Source: Hygrocybe punicea (Eukaryota; Basidiomycota; Agaricomycetes; Agaricales; Hygrophoraceae). From it: a stretch of DNA of 64,000 nucleotides. The stretch spans positions 2,728,001-2,792,000 of the forward strand of contig OY744465.1 in NCBI GenBank assembly GCA_963556145.1, given 5' to 3'. Numbering within the stretch: the stretch's first letter is position 1; every line of letters begins with the position of its first letter. A program made the position numbers and the translations under genes. The notes under the pieces are model-generated. The model had not been told where the DNA came from and did not search any database. It saw only the letters and a program-made list of their open reading frames with translations. This document shows, one piece after another, positions 55,059 to 64,000 of the stretch.

Positions 55059-58000
55059 AGGGAACAACCTCCTCATCACGAGTCGCGTCTGGGTCAGCCT
55101 CCTGGCCAATCCTCTCTGGATCCAAACTAGGCTCATCGGTGTCGGTGCTGCGCGGTCGAATGCTCTCGGCATGCGCCAACCTGGTGCCTGCCCTGGGCTC
55201 GAAGGTTCGAAGTCGGCGGGCGTTGAAGGTACCTGGTAGGGCAATGCCCTCCAGGGTTTCCAGGGAGTAGGAATTGCGTATTCGGGCTACGATGCGGCGG
55301 GGCACGGACCAGCGTGGTAGTAGTTTGCGTTCACTAGAGTAGACATTGATCAGGTCACTGCGATATACTTGTACTAGCTGGCCAGATTTAAATATAACTT
55401 CTCTGGGGGCGTGTTGGAGGACCCTGGCGTCGAAAATTGCCTTGCGGTTTGCTGCGTGGTCCACGGCGCAAGCGTGACCGTCTAACCGCTGTTGCTCCGT
55501 GTAAGCGAGGTGAATTGCTATTGCAGTGTCTGTGGGTAGTGGGGTGGCTTCGGGGTCGTCTGGGGCTCGGGAGTTCACTGCTAAACCGAATAGTAACTCA
55601 TTCGGGGAAAATTTTAGTGATGGAAGGATTCTATCAGATAAAGCTTTCACCGCAGCATCCAAATGTTGGGGCCAATTTTTTGGGATGTCGTTGACGGCCA
55701 TTAGCTCATACTCATCCTCTCCAAGTCCGGGAGCGCACAGTCGTTTAAGGGTGTTCAGGAGTATCTTGTTTGATCCTTCTATGAGTCCATTGATCCAGGG
55801 GGAGTACGCGGCTACGACATGGTGTTTAGTTCGGACACTAGCACAGTAGTTTCGCACCACGTCGCAGTCAAAGTGGGAACCTCCGTCGGTCATGAATACC
55901 GTGGGTGCAACGAATGCATTGCTGATTCGTTCCAAGCTTTCCACGGTGGCTTTTCCCGTGGCGGATTTGATCTTGAACGCGAATAGTTTCCTGGAGAATA
56001 CGTCAGCGTAGAGGCCTATCTTTGTGTACCCACCCTTTCCCGTCGGCATAGAGGTGTAGTCGCCTACGAGCAGCTCGAAAGGCTGGCTCCTGACGATTGG
56101 TCGGAGTAGGGCGTGGACGTGGGTGGTCCCGAAGTTCTTGCACCGCCCGCACTGGCGTATCGCCGTTGTTATTGATGCGTCGAGGAATGGGGTGCATATT
56201 TTGTCCAACAGCTGCATTTTGATTAAGTCGCATCCCATGTGGGTTTTGTCGTGCTCCAATTTGGCGAGCGCCGTCGCCTCCGCTTTGGTGACGCACTCTC
56301 GGCGTGGTGTGGCCCTCGCGGGTGTGGGATTGCCCAGCTTCCACAGGCGTCCCTCCTCGATGAAGAAGTCTCTTGCTCGGTGGGTCGCGCGTCGTTTGTC
56401 ACGCTCAGATGGGTTGTCGGGGTTGTCGAGTAAGGCATCTATGATCTCGACGAACACGAGTTCGTCTTGGAAGCGGTTGCGTAGCGATTGGTGGGTGTCA
56501 GGGGTGGCATCAGTTAACGTGAAGAGGTCGTAGGCGAGGCCGCGTGAGACCTCCCAGTCTGGTGAAACAGACCAGCTGCTCCCGTCCCCCGGTATCCTCG
56601 GGAGCTCTTCGTCTTTGCGGCTGAGTGCATCGCCCACGAGGTTCACTCTGCCCGGAATGTGGCGGACGTCGGTTATCTGGTGGGCTAGCACCCCGTCTCT
56701 CCAGCGTGCGTGGGTAGCGTTAAGGTCAGTGCTGTTTAGAACGTCACGCAGGGCCTGGCAATCCGTCTCCAGTTCGACGGGGAACCCCCAAATGATGTTG
56801 TCAAATTTGTCCAGCGCAAACTTGAGGGCCGCAAATTCGAGCAGGAATGGCTTGTAGCGTTCTTCAGCGGTGGAGGTGCGTTTAGAGGCGTATGCGATGG
56901 GGTGTAGGCTTGTTATTACTTTGCCACCAGGTCGTGTTACGCTCATCCTCTGGGAGAGGACTGCTCCGAAACCCTCTTTGCAGCCGTCCGTCGTGACGAT
57001 GAAGGGCGTTCCGTCGAACCGCGGCGCTGAGAGAACTGGGTTAGTGGTGAGGACTGTCTTCAAGTCGAGAAAACACTTCTTGTGTTTTTCGGTCCATCTA
57101 TTGGCGAGCTTGACGCCTCTCAGCGCTGCGCGATATGCTGATTTCCCGGCGTTTTTCGGTATGTCGGCGGAGCGTAGGAGGTCGGACAGTGGCTGCGCAA
57201 GCTTGGCGTAGCCCTGAATGAGATCTCTGAAGTATCCCGTTAAGCCGAGGAAGCTGGAGAGGGCGAGAAGGTCCGGTGGTGCCCTCCAATCGACCACGGC
57301 GGTGACTTTGGTCTCGTCGGCTTGGACACCGTCGGGTCCGACTTTGGATCCTGCAAATATAATTTCTGTCATGAAGAATTTTGACTTTTTCGCTGATAGG
57401 GATAGGCCTGTCTCGCGGACCCTTTGAAAGAAGCGCCGTGTGCGCTCTAGCATCTCGTCGAAGTCATCCCCAGCTGTTCCGCCATCGTCCACGAAAAGTT
57501 CGAGCTGCAAAGTTGTGAGTATGTCTCCGAGGGCCTGGGCTGTGGTGTGTGCAAAGGTCGAGGGGGCGCCGGTGAGGCCGAAGGGCATCCGTTTTTGTGT
57601 GAAGAAGCCGCGACCTTCAATGTAGAATGCTAAATACGGCCTGCTTTCCTGAGGGATGACGACTGCGTAGAAGCCCAACGCGAAGTCGAAGCCATGCACC
57701 CACCTGTGTCCGCTTAGGCATTGCTGTTTTGCGCGGATGTCGCCCTGCGGCATCGGAAACACTTCCGTTACATTGTTTAGTGCTTTGTAGTTTTGGCAGA
57801 ACCGCCACTTCGCGGGTTTTGTGGTTTCCGGGGGTGGTGTTTCGGGTGGCTGTCGTGGTTCTAGGTCGTGCGGTGGTGGGAATCCGTGGGCGGCGCATTC
57901 CTCGTTGACCCGGTACTGCAGTTCCTCCATTGGGAGTCCTGGGCCATCGTGGGCTTTGTGTCCCAGGGCGATGGGTGAGGCGCATTTCACGTCCTCCGGT

Positions 58001-59442
58001 CGTATTGGTTCTATGATGTCGGCGGCCAACAACTCGTCTATGGTTTTGTTGAGGAACTCGCGTTGTGCTACGTTGAACTGCCGTTGTCGAGGTACCCGTT
58101 TTGGGAACACTGTGTTGGGAGGTATGTGTATTCGGTGTTCAGCGCCGGGGACAGGGCTCACCTCGCTCACGGATAGAGCGAAACAGTCCGCGAACTCGCG
58201 AAGCAGGTCTTCCGTTTGTGTTCGTTGGGTGGGGGTGAGGTCGTGTCCGAGTTTAACGTTGGCCAGTACTGCTTCGACGCGCTCTTTCTTGAATGGGTGA
58301 GTTTTCCTGGTGAAGATTGATTTATCTGCGTCCAAGTCGACCTCCGGTTGCATGTCTCCGATGTCGTCGTCGTCCTGTTGGCAGTGTTCCTGGGTAGTAT
58401 AGATCGGTTGGCTTGGTACTGGCTTGGGCGGGCGTTCGGGCGTCGTGTGGGTTGTGGGCTGTGGCGGTGCGTGGTCAAACGAGGTGGTTCTTCTGCGTCG
58501 GTCGCGGCGTCCCTTGCGGCGGCTCGTCCGTTCCTGAGTTTTCTCAACGCCGTCTATGTTGCATTCGAGCTGTGCGGTTCTTGATGGGCCAGCCGGGTGT
58601 CTCGGCATGCGGTATCCTTGGAGTTCGGGTGGTAGGTATGCGGACCTGTTGTTTGCCCGATCGAGCGTTTCGCCCAGGATCGTATCCTCGAGTCTGGCGA
58701 GCGGAGCGAACGCGTTGCGGGAACGGGTATGTGTTTTTCCTTCTTTACTGGGCGGTTCGTCGTTCACTAGGCTGGTGGGTATTTGTGGGTATCCGTGTTC
58801 GCGGCGCCAAGATAGGCCGACCCCTGCGGCGATTGGTCTCGGTGTTAGGGCTGCTGCTTGAAGGGTGTCGCTTAGTGTCGTTGTAGCTGGGTGGGTTTGG
58901 GGTGGTTGGGGGTCATCGTTGGTGTTGTTGTCGTTTAGTATCTTCTTCCAGCCGCCGTTGTGTGGTACGCTCAGCGTGTCGTCTTCGTAGTTGTGGATGG
59001 CCCTATATTGCTGGAGCAACGGCTTCCCAAATAGGAGTGACCAATTGCCTCCGCTTGGGAATACCTCGAACGTAGCGCGTCTGTGCAGTCCGTCGAGGTC
59101 TACGTCGCCGGTCCATTGGCCCTGCGATGGTATTTTGGCTCCATTCGCCATACGTAGCGTCATGCGCGATGGGAACAGTGCGCCGAGCCGGTCTCTGTAC
59201 TTTTTGTATGTTGACGTGCACATGGAGTTTACCATGGCCCCGTCGTCGAACAGACTGTTTATTCTGTAAGGAATTCCTTGTGGGCCTCGGAGGCTTATTG
59301 GGTGGATGAATGGTTTTGCTGGTAGAGCGTCTCTCTCAATCACATACGGGTCAATGGTCTCGTGTTTGGGTATATGGTACACGGTGTTCGTACTGACTAG
59401 GGGGTCTGTGTCCGTATGCGCAGTTGTATTGAGGGGGCTCAT
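55057..59442 (-). CDS. pol: Ty3/gypsy Pol polyprotein (protease, RT, RNase H, integrase)
   Basis: 1461 codons from the first Met 59442, uninterrupted. Protease-like motif NSLFDDGAMVNSM (~63-74; Asp-Gly-Ala with an extra Asp). RT: FCQNYKALN, MPFGLTGAPSTFA, and FVDD (~650-653) in place of the usual YVDD. RNase H: VTTDGCKEGFGAVLSQ (~810). Integrase: HHCC-like (EHDKTHMGC…CGRC) and a DDE core with Asp at ~1128 (LLVGDYTS) and ~1186 (FMTDGGSHFD) and Glu ~1222 (NGLIEGSNK). The C-terminal end has SVPRRIVARIRNSYSLETLE, GPY/F-like. The frame is open upstream of 59442 through the gag stop in the -1 phase, so Pol is probably made as a Gag-Pol fusion. No inactivating change seen. Confidence 0.93.
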   Translation of the reverse strand: MSPLNTTAHTDTDPLVSTNTVYHIPKHETIDPYVIERDALPAKPFIHPISLRGPQGIPYRINSLFDDGAMVNSMCTSTYKKYRDRLGALFPSRMTLRMANGAKIPSQGQWTGDVDLDGLHRRATFEVFPSGGNWSLLFGKPLLQQYRAIHNYEDDTLSVPHNGGWKKILNDNNTNDDPQPPQTHPATTTLSDTLQAAALTPRPIAAGVGLSWRREHGYPQIPTSLVNDEPPSKEGKTHTRSRNAFAPLARLEDTILGETLDRANNRSAYLPPELQGYRMPRHPAGPSRTAQLECNIDGVEKTQERTSRRKGRRDRRRRTTSFDHAPPQPTTHTTPERPPKPVPSQPIYTTQEHCQQDDDDIGDMQPEVDLDADKSIFTRKTHPFKKERVEAVLANVKLGHDLTPTQRTQTEDLLREFADCFALSVSEVSPVPGAEHRIHIPPNTVFPKRVPRQRQFNVAQREFLNKTIDELLAADIIEPIRPEDVKCASPIALGHKAHDGPGLPMEELQYRVNEECAAHGFPPPHDLEPRQPPETPPPETTKPAKWRFCQNYKALNNVTEVFPMPQGDIRAKQQCLSGHRWVHGFDFALGFYAVVIPQESRPYLAFYIEGRGFFTQKRMPFGLTGAPSTFAHTTAQALGDILTTLQLELFVDDGGTAGDDFDEMLERTRRFFQRVRETGLSLSAKKSKFFMTEIIFAGSKVGPDGVQADETKVTAVVDWRAPPDLLALSSFLGLTGYFRDLIQGYAKLAQPLSDLLRSADIPKNAGKSAYRAALRGVKLANRWTEKHKKCFLDLKTVLTTNPVLSAPRFDGTPFIVTTDGCKEGFGAVLSQRMSVTRPGGKVITSLHPIAYASKRTSTAEERYKPFLLEFAALKFALDKFDNIIWGFPVELETDCQALRDVLNSTDLNATHARWRDGVLAHQITDVRHIPGRVNLVGDALSRKDEELPRIPGDGSSWSVSPDWEVSRGLAYDLFTLTDATPDTHQSLRNRFQDELVFVEIIDALLDNPDNPSERDKRRATHRARDFFIEEGRLWKLGNPTPARATPRRECVTKAEATALAKLEHDKTHMGCDLIKMQLLDKICTPFLDASITTAIRQCGRCKNFGTTHVHALLRPIVRSQPFELLVGDYTSMPTGKGGYTKIGLYADVFSRKLFAFKIKSATGKATVESLERISNAFVAPTVFMTDGGSHFDCDVVRNYCASVRTKHHVVAAYSPWINGLIEGSNKILLNTLKRLCAPGLGEDEYELMAVNDIPKNWPQHLDAAVKALSDRILPSLKFSPNELLFGLAVNSRAPDDPEATPLPTDTAIAIHLAYTEQQRLDGHACAVDHAANRKAIFDARVLQHAPREVIFKSGQLVQVYRSDLINVYSSERKLLPRWSVPRRIVARIRNSYSLETLEGIALPGTFNARRLRTFEPRAGTRLAHAESIRPRSTDTDEPSLDPERIGQEADPDATRDEEVVP

Positions 59443-59525
59443 CCGTGTGTCCCCGACCCATCCCGTACTTTGGTCGGGGACCTGCGTGTCCGCCTGGTGA
59501 TTTTGTTGGGCCGCCCGACTTTCGT

Positions 59526-60869
59526 CTATGCGGACGGCCCTTCGCCATTTCCCTGGCCGTCGTCGAGCTCGTTCGGGTAGTTGTAGGTTCTGTACGGTTG
59601 CTCGTAATTGTCGTATCCGTAGTGGTGATCGTGATATCCGTGGCCGACGAAGTTTACGTTTTGGGTGAGGTAACGTTCCTTTGCTGCTTCACGGCTTATG
59701 CGACTGGCGACGCGGCGCCATGTTCGTTCCTGATCGGGGATTGGGATACGGGGGCAATCGGGGTCTCCGGTTCGGTGACCTGCTCTGCCACAGTCCCAGC
59801 ACTCGCGCGATCCGAGAGGTGCTGTTCCGGGTGTTAATGGGAATGGGTGGAGCTCGTCGGGACGGCCGTTGGGGTTTGCGCGGTTCCATGCGATTACTTG
59901 TGTGTTATATGCAGCGTGGCCGGCTTCGGTGTCGGGGTGGTGCGGGAGGTTGATGTTTCGTAAGTCGTGGTGCCTTGTGGCGAAGGGGCGGTCTGCGGTG
60001 CTAGTTGTGAACGGAGGGCCGGGCGTTTGTCTTCCCATGCCTAGGGCTCCTAGGCCCGTGCCTCTGTAGGGTCGAATGGTAGATCCCCTTCCTCCGAACA
60101 GGTTCCCGCGGCCGCCTGCGTCTCCTCCAAAGGGGTCGAACGTGGGGGCTCGTGTAGCGTGTGGTTGGAAGCTTTGGGGGCTGGTGTATGGTCGGGGACC
60201 TGCGTTTGAGTGGATGTGGGTGCTGGCGAACGAGTCGCGGAGGGTCTTGGTTGGTGAGTTCCCTACTCGTGCTAGTCTGGCGGTCTCCTCATTTCTTTTG
60301 TGTTTGTCTACCGTCTCCTGGAGGTAGATGACGTCGATGGTGCGTACCGTTTCCGCGAGCTCTTTGTAGTCCGCACGGGGTTTGTCTCGAATGAGGTCGC
60401 GAATGGGTTCCGGTAGTGCGTCGAACACGTCCTGTAACAAGAGTCCTCCTTTGTCCTCTGCATCGCGTACTTTTGCCGCTAACCCGTTTGCCCATTTTAC
60501 GTGGGTCCATACGTCTTTTGATCCTGTTGTTTTTGTTTTTGTACCTAATTCTCCCGCTGTAATGGTCCAGTCTTTAAGGGCTCGGACTTGTTCGAGTTTG
60601 GAGGGTTTGGGCACGGTGTTTTTGGGCCACTCCTTGTCGAACGCTTCGACGAGTTTGTCCCAGTCCTTTTTGGTGTCGTCCGGTAGTTCGTCGTACCATA
60701 GATCAGCGGTTCCTCCGTAGTCGAGATTATTGCGGAAGCATTCGATCTTCTTTTTATCTGTGTTGTACTCTTTGTCTTCGATTTTGATATTGATTTCGCG
60801 AAGGAACTGGCCCGGTGCCGTTTTTTCATCGGGGCCGCCGTCCCAGCGCAGGGCTCTGGACTCGGTCAT
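59526..60869 (-). CDS. gag: Ty3/gypsy Gag
   Basis: 447 codons starting MTESRALRWDGGPDEKTAPG. The N-terminal two-thirds resemble retrotransposon Gag capsid (FLREINIKIEDKEY, DLWYDELPDDTKKDWDKLVE, FDKEWPKN). A zinc knuckle CWDCGRAGHRTGDPDC lies at ~357-372; the last spacing is longer than canonical CX2CX4HX4C. Tyr/His/Gly-rich tail. Gag would form the particle that packages element RNA. It ends in TAG (59528-59526), where pol is open in the -1 frame. Confidence 0.88.
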   Translation of the reverse strand: MTESRALRWDGGPDEKTAPGQFLREINIKIEDKEYNTDKKKIECFRNNLDYGGTADLWYDELPDDTKKDWDKLVEAFDKEWPKNTVPKPSKLEQVRALKDWTITAGELGTKTKTTGSKDVWTHVKWANGLAAKVRDAEDKGGLLLQDVFDALPEPIRDLIRDKPRADYKELAETVRTIDVIYLQETVDKHKRNEETARLARVGNSPTKTLRDSFASTHIHSNAGPRPYTSPQSFQPHATRAPTFDPFGGDAGGRGNLFGGRGSTIRPYRGTGLGALGMGRQTPGPPFTTSTADRPFATRHHDLRNINLPHHPDTEAGHAAYNTQVIAWNRANPNGRPDELHPFPLTPGTAPLGSRECWDCGRAGHRTGDPDCPRIPIPDQERTWRRVASRISREAAKERYLTQNVNFVGHGYHDHHYGYDNYEQPYRTYNYPNELDDGQGNGEGPSA

Positions 60870-61283
60870 GGTGATTCGGCGGTTTTGTACTGGCGTTGGG
60901 TTGTTTTGGATGTCGGGTAGTTGTGGTGCTGGTGATGTTGGTGGTGTGTTCGGTTGACTTTGCTCTGGGGTTCTTGGGTTACTAGAGGGATCTGTGACGG
61001 ACGATTCGGAAGATGTTGTTGTCGATGGTGAGCTTGGTTGGGATGGAGTGTATCGGCCGCGGTTGTCTCTGAGTCGGGTTAACGTTTTTCGTTGGTTTTG
61101 TGCGGAGCGGTATGGGTGTAGTGAAGACGTCGTGGGGAAATTGGAGGCTGGTGAGGGTGTTTTGTACTGTACTAGTATCGGTTCTAGTTCCTGGTTCTTT
61201 GTTCGTAGTTCTTTGCTCGGGTTCTGAAACGTCTCGCACTGGTACTGGTTTTGGTTCTGGGTACGTGTTTGGCTAGGGTTCGA

Positions 61284-61301
61284 ATGTCGCTCTCATCACC
61301 A
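61284..61301 (-). other. probable tRNA primer-binding site
   Basis: Three bases inside the 5' LTR, the minus strand reads TGGTGATGAGAGCGACAT, complementary to a tRNA 3' end in CCA with acceptor TCTCATCA. Further in, ATTCGAA matches the complement of a T loop at the correct distance. The tRNA species could not be named. Confidence 0.6.
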
Positions 61302-61304
61302 CGT

Positions 61305-61460
61305 TGGAGTGGTACCGAGGACGCTCAAGGGATCACTACGGAATCGGGGTCTGGATGGGATGATGGAATGGGACGACTCTCGCTACAACAGGAAATGACT
61401 ACATAAGGAGATCCAACCGTGGGACCTGGGTCACGTGATGGCCCAGGTACAACTACTACA
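61305..61460 (-). repeat. 5' LTR (minus sense)
   Basis: Identical by eye to 54867-55022. TGTAGTAGT…CCACTCCA. Contains ATCACGTGACCC, which could be an E-box-like promoter site; inference only. Confidence 0.92.
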
Positions 61461-61464
61461 ACGT

Positions 61465-61950
61465 GCAATGAATGTTATGGTGATCAATATGAAATTTAGC
61501 AAACTAGTGTAAAAATACCTTATATGGTTAGACTGGTCACATGTGACAGTCACTATTGCAATCAGCATAAAATTTGGTATTCAATATTAGCAATTACCTT
61601 ATATGGTTAGATTGGTCACATGTGACTGTGACACCTAGCCCAAAATGGTTATATCAGTCAGCAGTTCAATTTTCAGCTGATTCTGATAAGAATTACAGTC
61701 AGTATGAATATTTTGAATATAATTGACAGATAGTTTATCTTTTATAAGACAACCCATGTTGAGATGCTTATGTAAGCTTGTCTACACATGGCCCCAACAT
61801 GGTGTTATTTTTCAGTATCAGAAGTAGAATCATACCTGTTGCCCAAAAAAAAAATCTCTATAGGCGATCAACTTTACTAATTAATTAATTAATCAATTAA
61901 TTAATCACGAACCCTCACTGAACCAGGTCTGATAAAGAACAAGTCTATGT
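61465..61950 (-). repeat. inverted Helitron 5'-region copy, right of the gypsy insertion
   Basis: The reverse complement reads CTTGTTCTTTATCAGACCTG, (TTAA)n at ~61880-61908 and GTCACATGTGAC palindromes at ~61535 and ~61615. Together with 54441-54861 it forms one interrupted copy. Confidence 0.7.
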
Positions 61951-62170
61951 TCATGCATGCAAGGTATTGGGGAAGAGGTGGTTATTTGTAGTTAAATGGG
62001 TAATTAGCTTTTGGGGGGAAAAACATGTGGGGGTTTTTTTAAATCCGAAACAAGAGTCCAAACCTAATCAGAGTCTGGTGAGCTGCGACTCCCAAGGTAT
62101 TAGGAGCCCGGCGATGCATTAGGCGAAGCAGACTCTCATGATTAGGAGGTGGGTGACATTACTCACAGTA
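61951..62170. other. short region before the recombinase fragment, no gene
   Basis: G-rich and purine-rich sequence without a frame of note. It may belong to the 3' part of the recombinase-bearing element. Confidence 0.3.
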
Positions 62171-62467
62171 TCAGCAGAGAGGAGGCATTGCGTAGCATAG
62201 GAATGGTTCTAGGATCGGGGATCCTTGTATATATGGGGCCATGACAACAGCATGTTCACGTAGGTAGATTAGGAAGGATTCGCTTGACCATCGGCCTATT
62301 GTTTTAACGACTTCGAATGGGACTCCTCGGAGAAGGAGCTCCAGGGTGGCGCCGATGCGAATTCCATGGCCTAGTTGGCATTGGAGGCCAAGGGTTTTGC
62401 ATAAGTCTTTCATGCGTGTTATGAAGGCAAGACGCGTCATTGGGCGTGTGCCTTGAGGGTGGTGCAT
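62171..62467 (-). pseudogene. C-terminal fragment of a tyrosine recombinase
   Basis: The minus-strand frame (98 codons) contains LGHGIRIGATLELLLRGVPF, VVKTIGRWSSESFLIYLREH and MAPYIQ. This matches the C-terminal half of tyrosine recombinases: the H-x-x-R box (HGIR), the GRW segment and the nucleophile Tyr in FLIYLR. The N-terminal part is missing because Helitron sequence starts at ~62461. Similar domains occur in Crypton- and DIRS-type elements of mushrooms; which one is not resolved. Confidence 0.7.
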
Positions 62468-64000
62468 TCAACCATGAGCAAATAAAAGAGTCTACCACAG
62501 CTGGCTATTTATTAGCTGAAAAGGCAAAATTTGAACACATTTCACAAAGATTAACGGATGTTGATCTTGGAGTTTTGAATAACATTGCTAGGAAAATGGA
62601 AGATGGTGAACATGTCACTCTAGAAACAGATGAAGAGAAACTTTGTTTTCAATTGATTAAAGATATTGATCATGTAGACAGTCATGTAAAAGGATCACTC
62701 ACAAGCAAGAAATATATGAGAAATGAAGTATGGTCTCTGATGTCCTTTGTGGGTGCACCTTCATGGTTTATCACATTTTCACCAGCTGATAACATGCATC
62801 CACTGTCCTTGTATTTTGCTGATACCAAAGAAACCTTTACACCTGAACTTAGAGGATATGATGAGCACTATAGACTTATTACAGAAAATCCAGTGGCTGG
62901 TGCTAGATTCTTTCACTTTATGGTAGAACTATTTATCAAACATGTCCTGGGAGTTGGTTCAAAGCATTTTGGCTTTTATGACAACACCAAGGCATACTAT
63001 GGCACAGTGGAGCAACAAGGACATCTCACACTTCATGCACATGCTACTATGGCTCAAAGGATGTCTTTCACCTCAGGAAATCAGAGATAGAATAATGGAT
63101 CCAAATTCAGATTTTCAACAAGCGTTTGTTCAGTACCTAGAAAGTATGCACATTGGTGAATTCATGACTGGAACAATGGATGAAGTTAAAGCTAAGGTAA
63201 ATCAAAAATCTGAACAGCCTGACTATAAGGATCCCACTCAGACTCTGCCTGAAGCACCTACCTATGTGTAAAATTATGCATGATGTGAACAGTGCCAACA
63301 ATTGTAATGATTGAAAAACAAGTTAATTTATGGTGGGACAGATTTCATAACATGGTTGATCATTTGATATTGCAATCCAATGTACATAATTGTAGTAGAA
63401 ATAATTTAAACAATGAGAAAGTCAGAAAAGATAGACCCAGTTGCATGAACAAACATGGTAAATGCAAAGCTAGATTTCCCAGACCTTTGTTTGAATCAAC
63501 ACAAGTAGACCCAAAAACTGGTGCATTGAATATGAAAAAGGGTGAAGCTTGGATCAATACATTGACACCACTTGTGACATTTCTACTTCGCTGCAATTCT
63601 GATGTTACAAGTCTTCTTTCTGGTACTGCAATCAAAGCTATTGTAGCATATATATCTGACTATATTACAAAACCTGGATTGAAAACCTATAGCATATTTG
63701 ATACCATTAGAAGTGTGTTTGATAGAAACTCAGAAATGCTTGGAGGATCCATGAAAAGAAAAGATAAAGCTAGAAAACTCATCACCCAGATTATAAATGC
63801 TTTGACTGCAAAACTTGAGATTGGTGGTCCAATGGCTTCGATGTATCTGCTTGGCAACCCAGACCATTATACCAGTCACAAATTCATTCCTGTTTATTGG
63901 AGAAACTATGTGAGAAGTCCAGAAAGCTTGGAATCCAGATGAAAATGATGACATGCAAGTTGAATCTGAAAAGGTTGTACTGCACAATTAAAAGGGAAAA
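62461..64000 (+). pseudogene. Helitron copy 3, Rep region, truncated and broken
   Basis: Begins inside the Rep domain (AFNHEQIKESTTAGYLLAEK), equivalent to ~17990 of copy 1, and runs to the window end. Frames: 62461-63090, a shift near the HUH motif (LHMHML reads as LHAHAT), 62960-63271, then 63292-63942 with VAYISDYITKPGLKTYSIFD (two-Tyr motif intact). Another shift follows near 63925. Compared with copy 1 it keeps Trp at the site of copy 1's premature stop. Non-functional as it stands. Confidence 0.88.

Larger units (their letters stand above)
54867..61460 (-). mobile_element. full-length Ty3/gypsy LTR retrotransposon
   Basis: Two LTRs of ~155 bp that look identical (54867-55021 and 61305-61459/60), gag and pol on the minus strand, PBS and polypurine tract in place. 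The flanks share AACGT (54862-54866 and 61460-61464, the A being shared with the LTR end, so a 4-5 bp duplication). The insertion splits a Helitron 5' region; the empty site is readable in the copy at ~13415. pol has protease, RT, RNase H and integrase in gypsy order, without a visible chromodomain. Confidence 0.95.

Overview
The window looks like repeat-rich chromosomal DNA of a filamentous basidiomycete (Agaricomycetes-like). The host genes near the left end have several 45-60 nt GT-AG introns, and the cytochrome P450 reductase and She9/Mdm33 proteins are of fungal type. The rest is dominated by nested transposons of kinds common in such genomes. No rRNA gene, CRISPR array or prokaryotic operon is visible.

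Layout. 1-1.6 kb: no clear gene, apart from a tRNA-like pol III box pair at ~0.9 kb. 1.7-6.8 kb: a host gene island, all on the plus strand: a SET-domain protein, NADPH-cytochrome P450 reductase (725 codons over 4 exons) and SHE9/MDM33 (336 codons over 2 exons). 7.17-12.76 kb: a composite hAT element with a perfect 8-bp target duplication, carrying minisatellites, a smaller hAT copy (9.27-10.50 kb) and a ~1 kb TA-flanked element. 12.9-23.8 kb: a decayed Helitron (plus strand). 23.8-29.15 kb: a second, inverted Helitron cut up by a short non-autonomous Helitron, an 848-bp near-perfect palindrome and a 109-bp hAT MITE. 29.15-~41 kb: an element with a TIR-like left end that contains a giant inverted repeat (arms ~4.2 and ~4.8 kb, centre ~34.06 kb), then arrays of intron-like units. 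41.36-42.35 kb: another hAT element. 43.40-53.47 kb: a TIR element containing two hAT copies (44.56-45.49 and 48.36-49.79 kb), a solo LTR and an intact two-gene Tc1/mariner element (49.91-53.00 kb). 53.6-61.95 kb: Helitron 5'-end-like repeats split by a young Ty3/gypsy retrotransposon (54.87-61.46 kb). 62.17-62.47 kb: a tyrosine-recombinase fragment. 62.46-64.0 kb: a third Helitron fragment running off the window.

Two mobile elements look potentially competent: the mariner (110-bp TIRs with one mismatch, spliced DDE transposase) and the gypsy element (LTRs identical by eye, open gag and pol). The Helitron ORFs are all broken. No hAT transposase was recognised, so the hAT copies are presumably mobilised in trans.

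The most unusual signal is an approximately 52-55 bp dyad module that occurs eight times, in hAT elements, in both arms of the giant palindrome and in other repeats. A 14-16 bp palindrome built on TCAATTGA sits at the centre, and 9-bp arms built on CCTCGCGA sit symmetrically about 26 bp away. Bases differ between element families while the symmetry is largely kept. The same elements carry short intron-like segments (donor, branch site, acceptor) in otherwise non-coding, low-complexity DNA.
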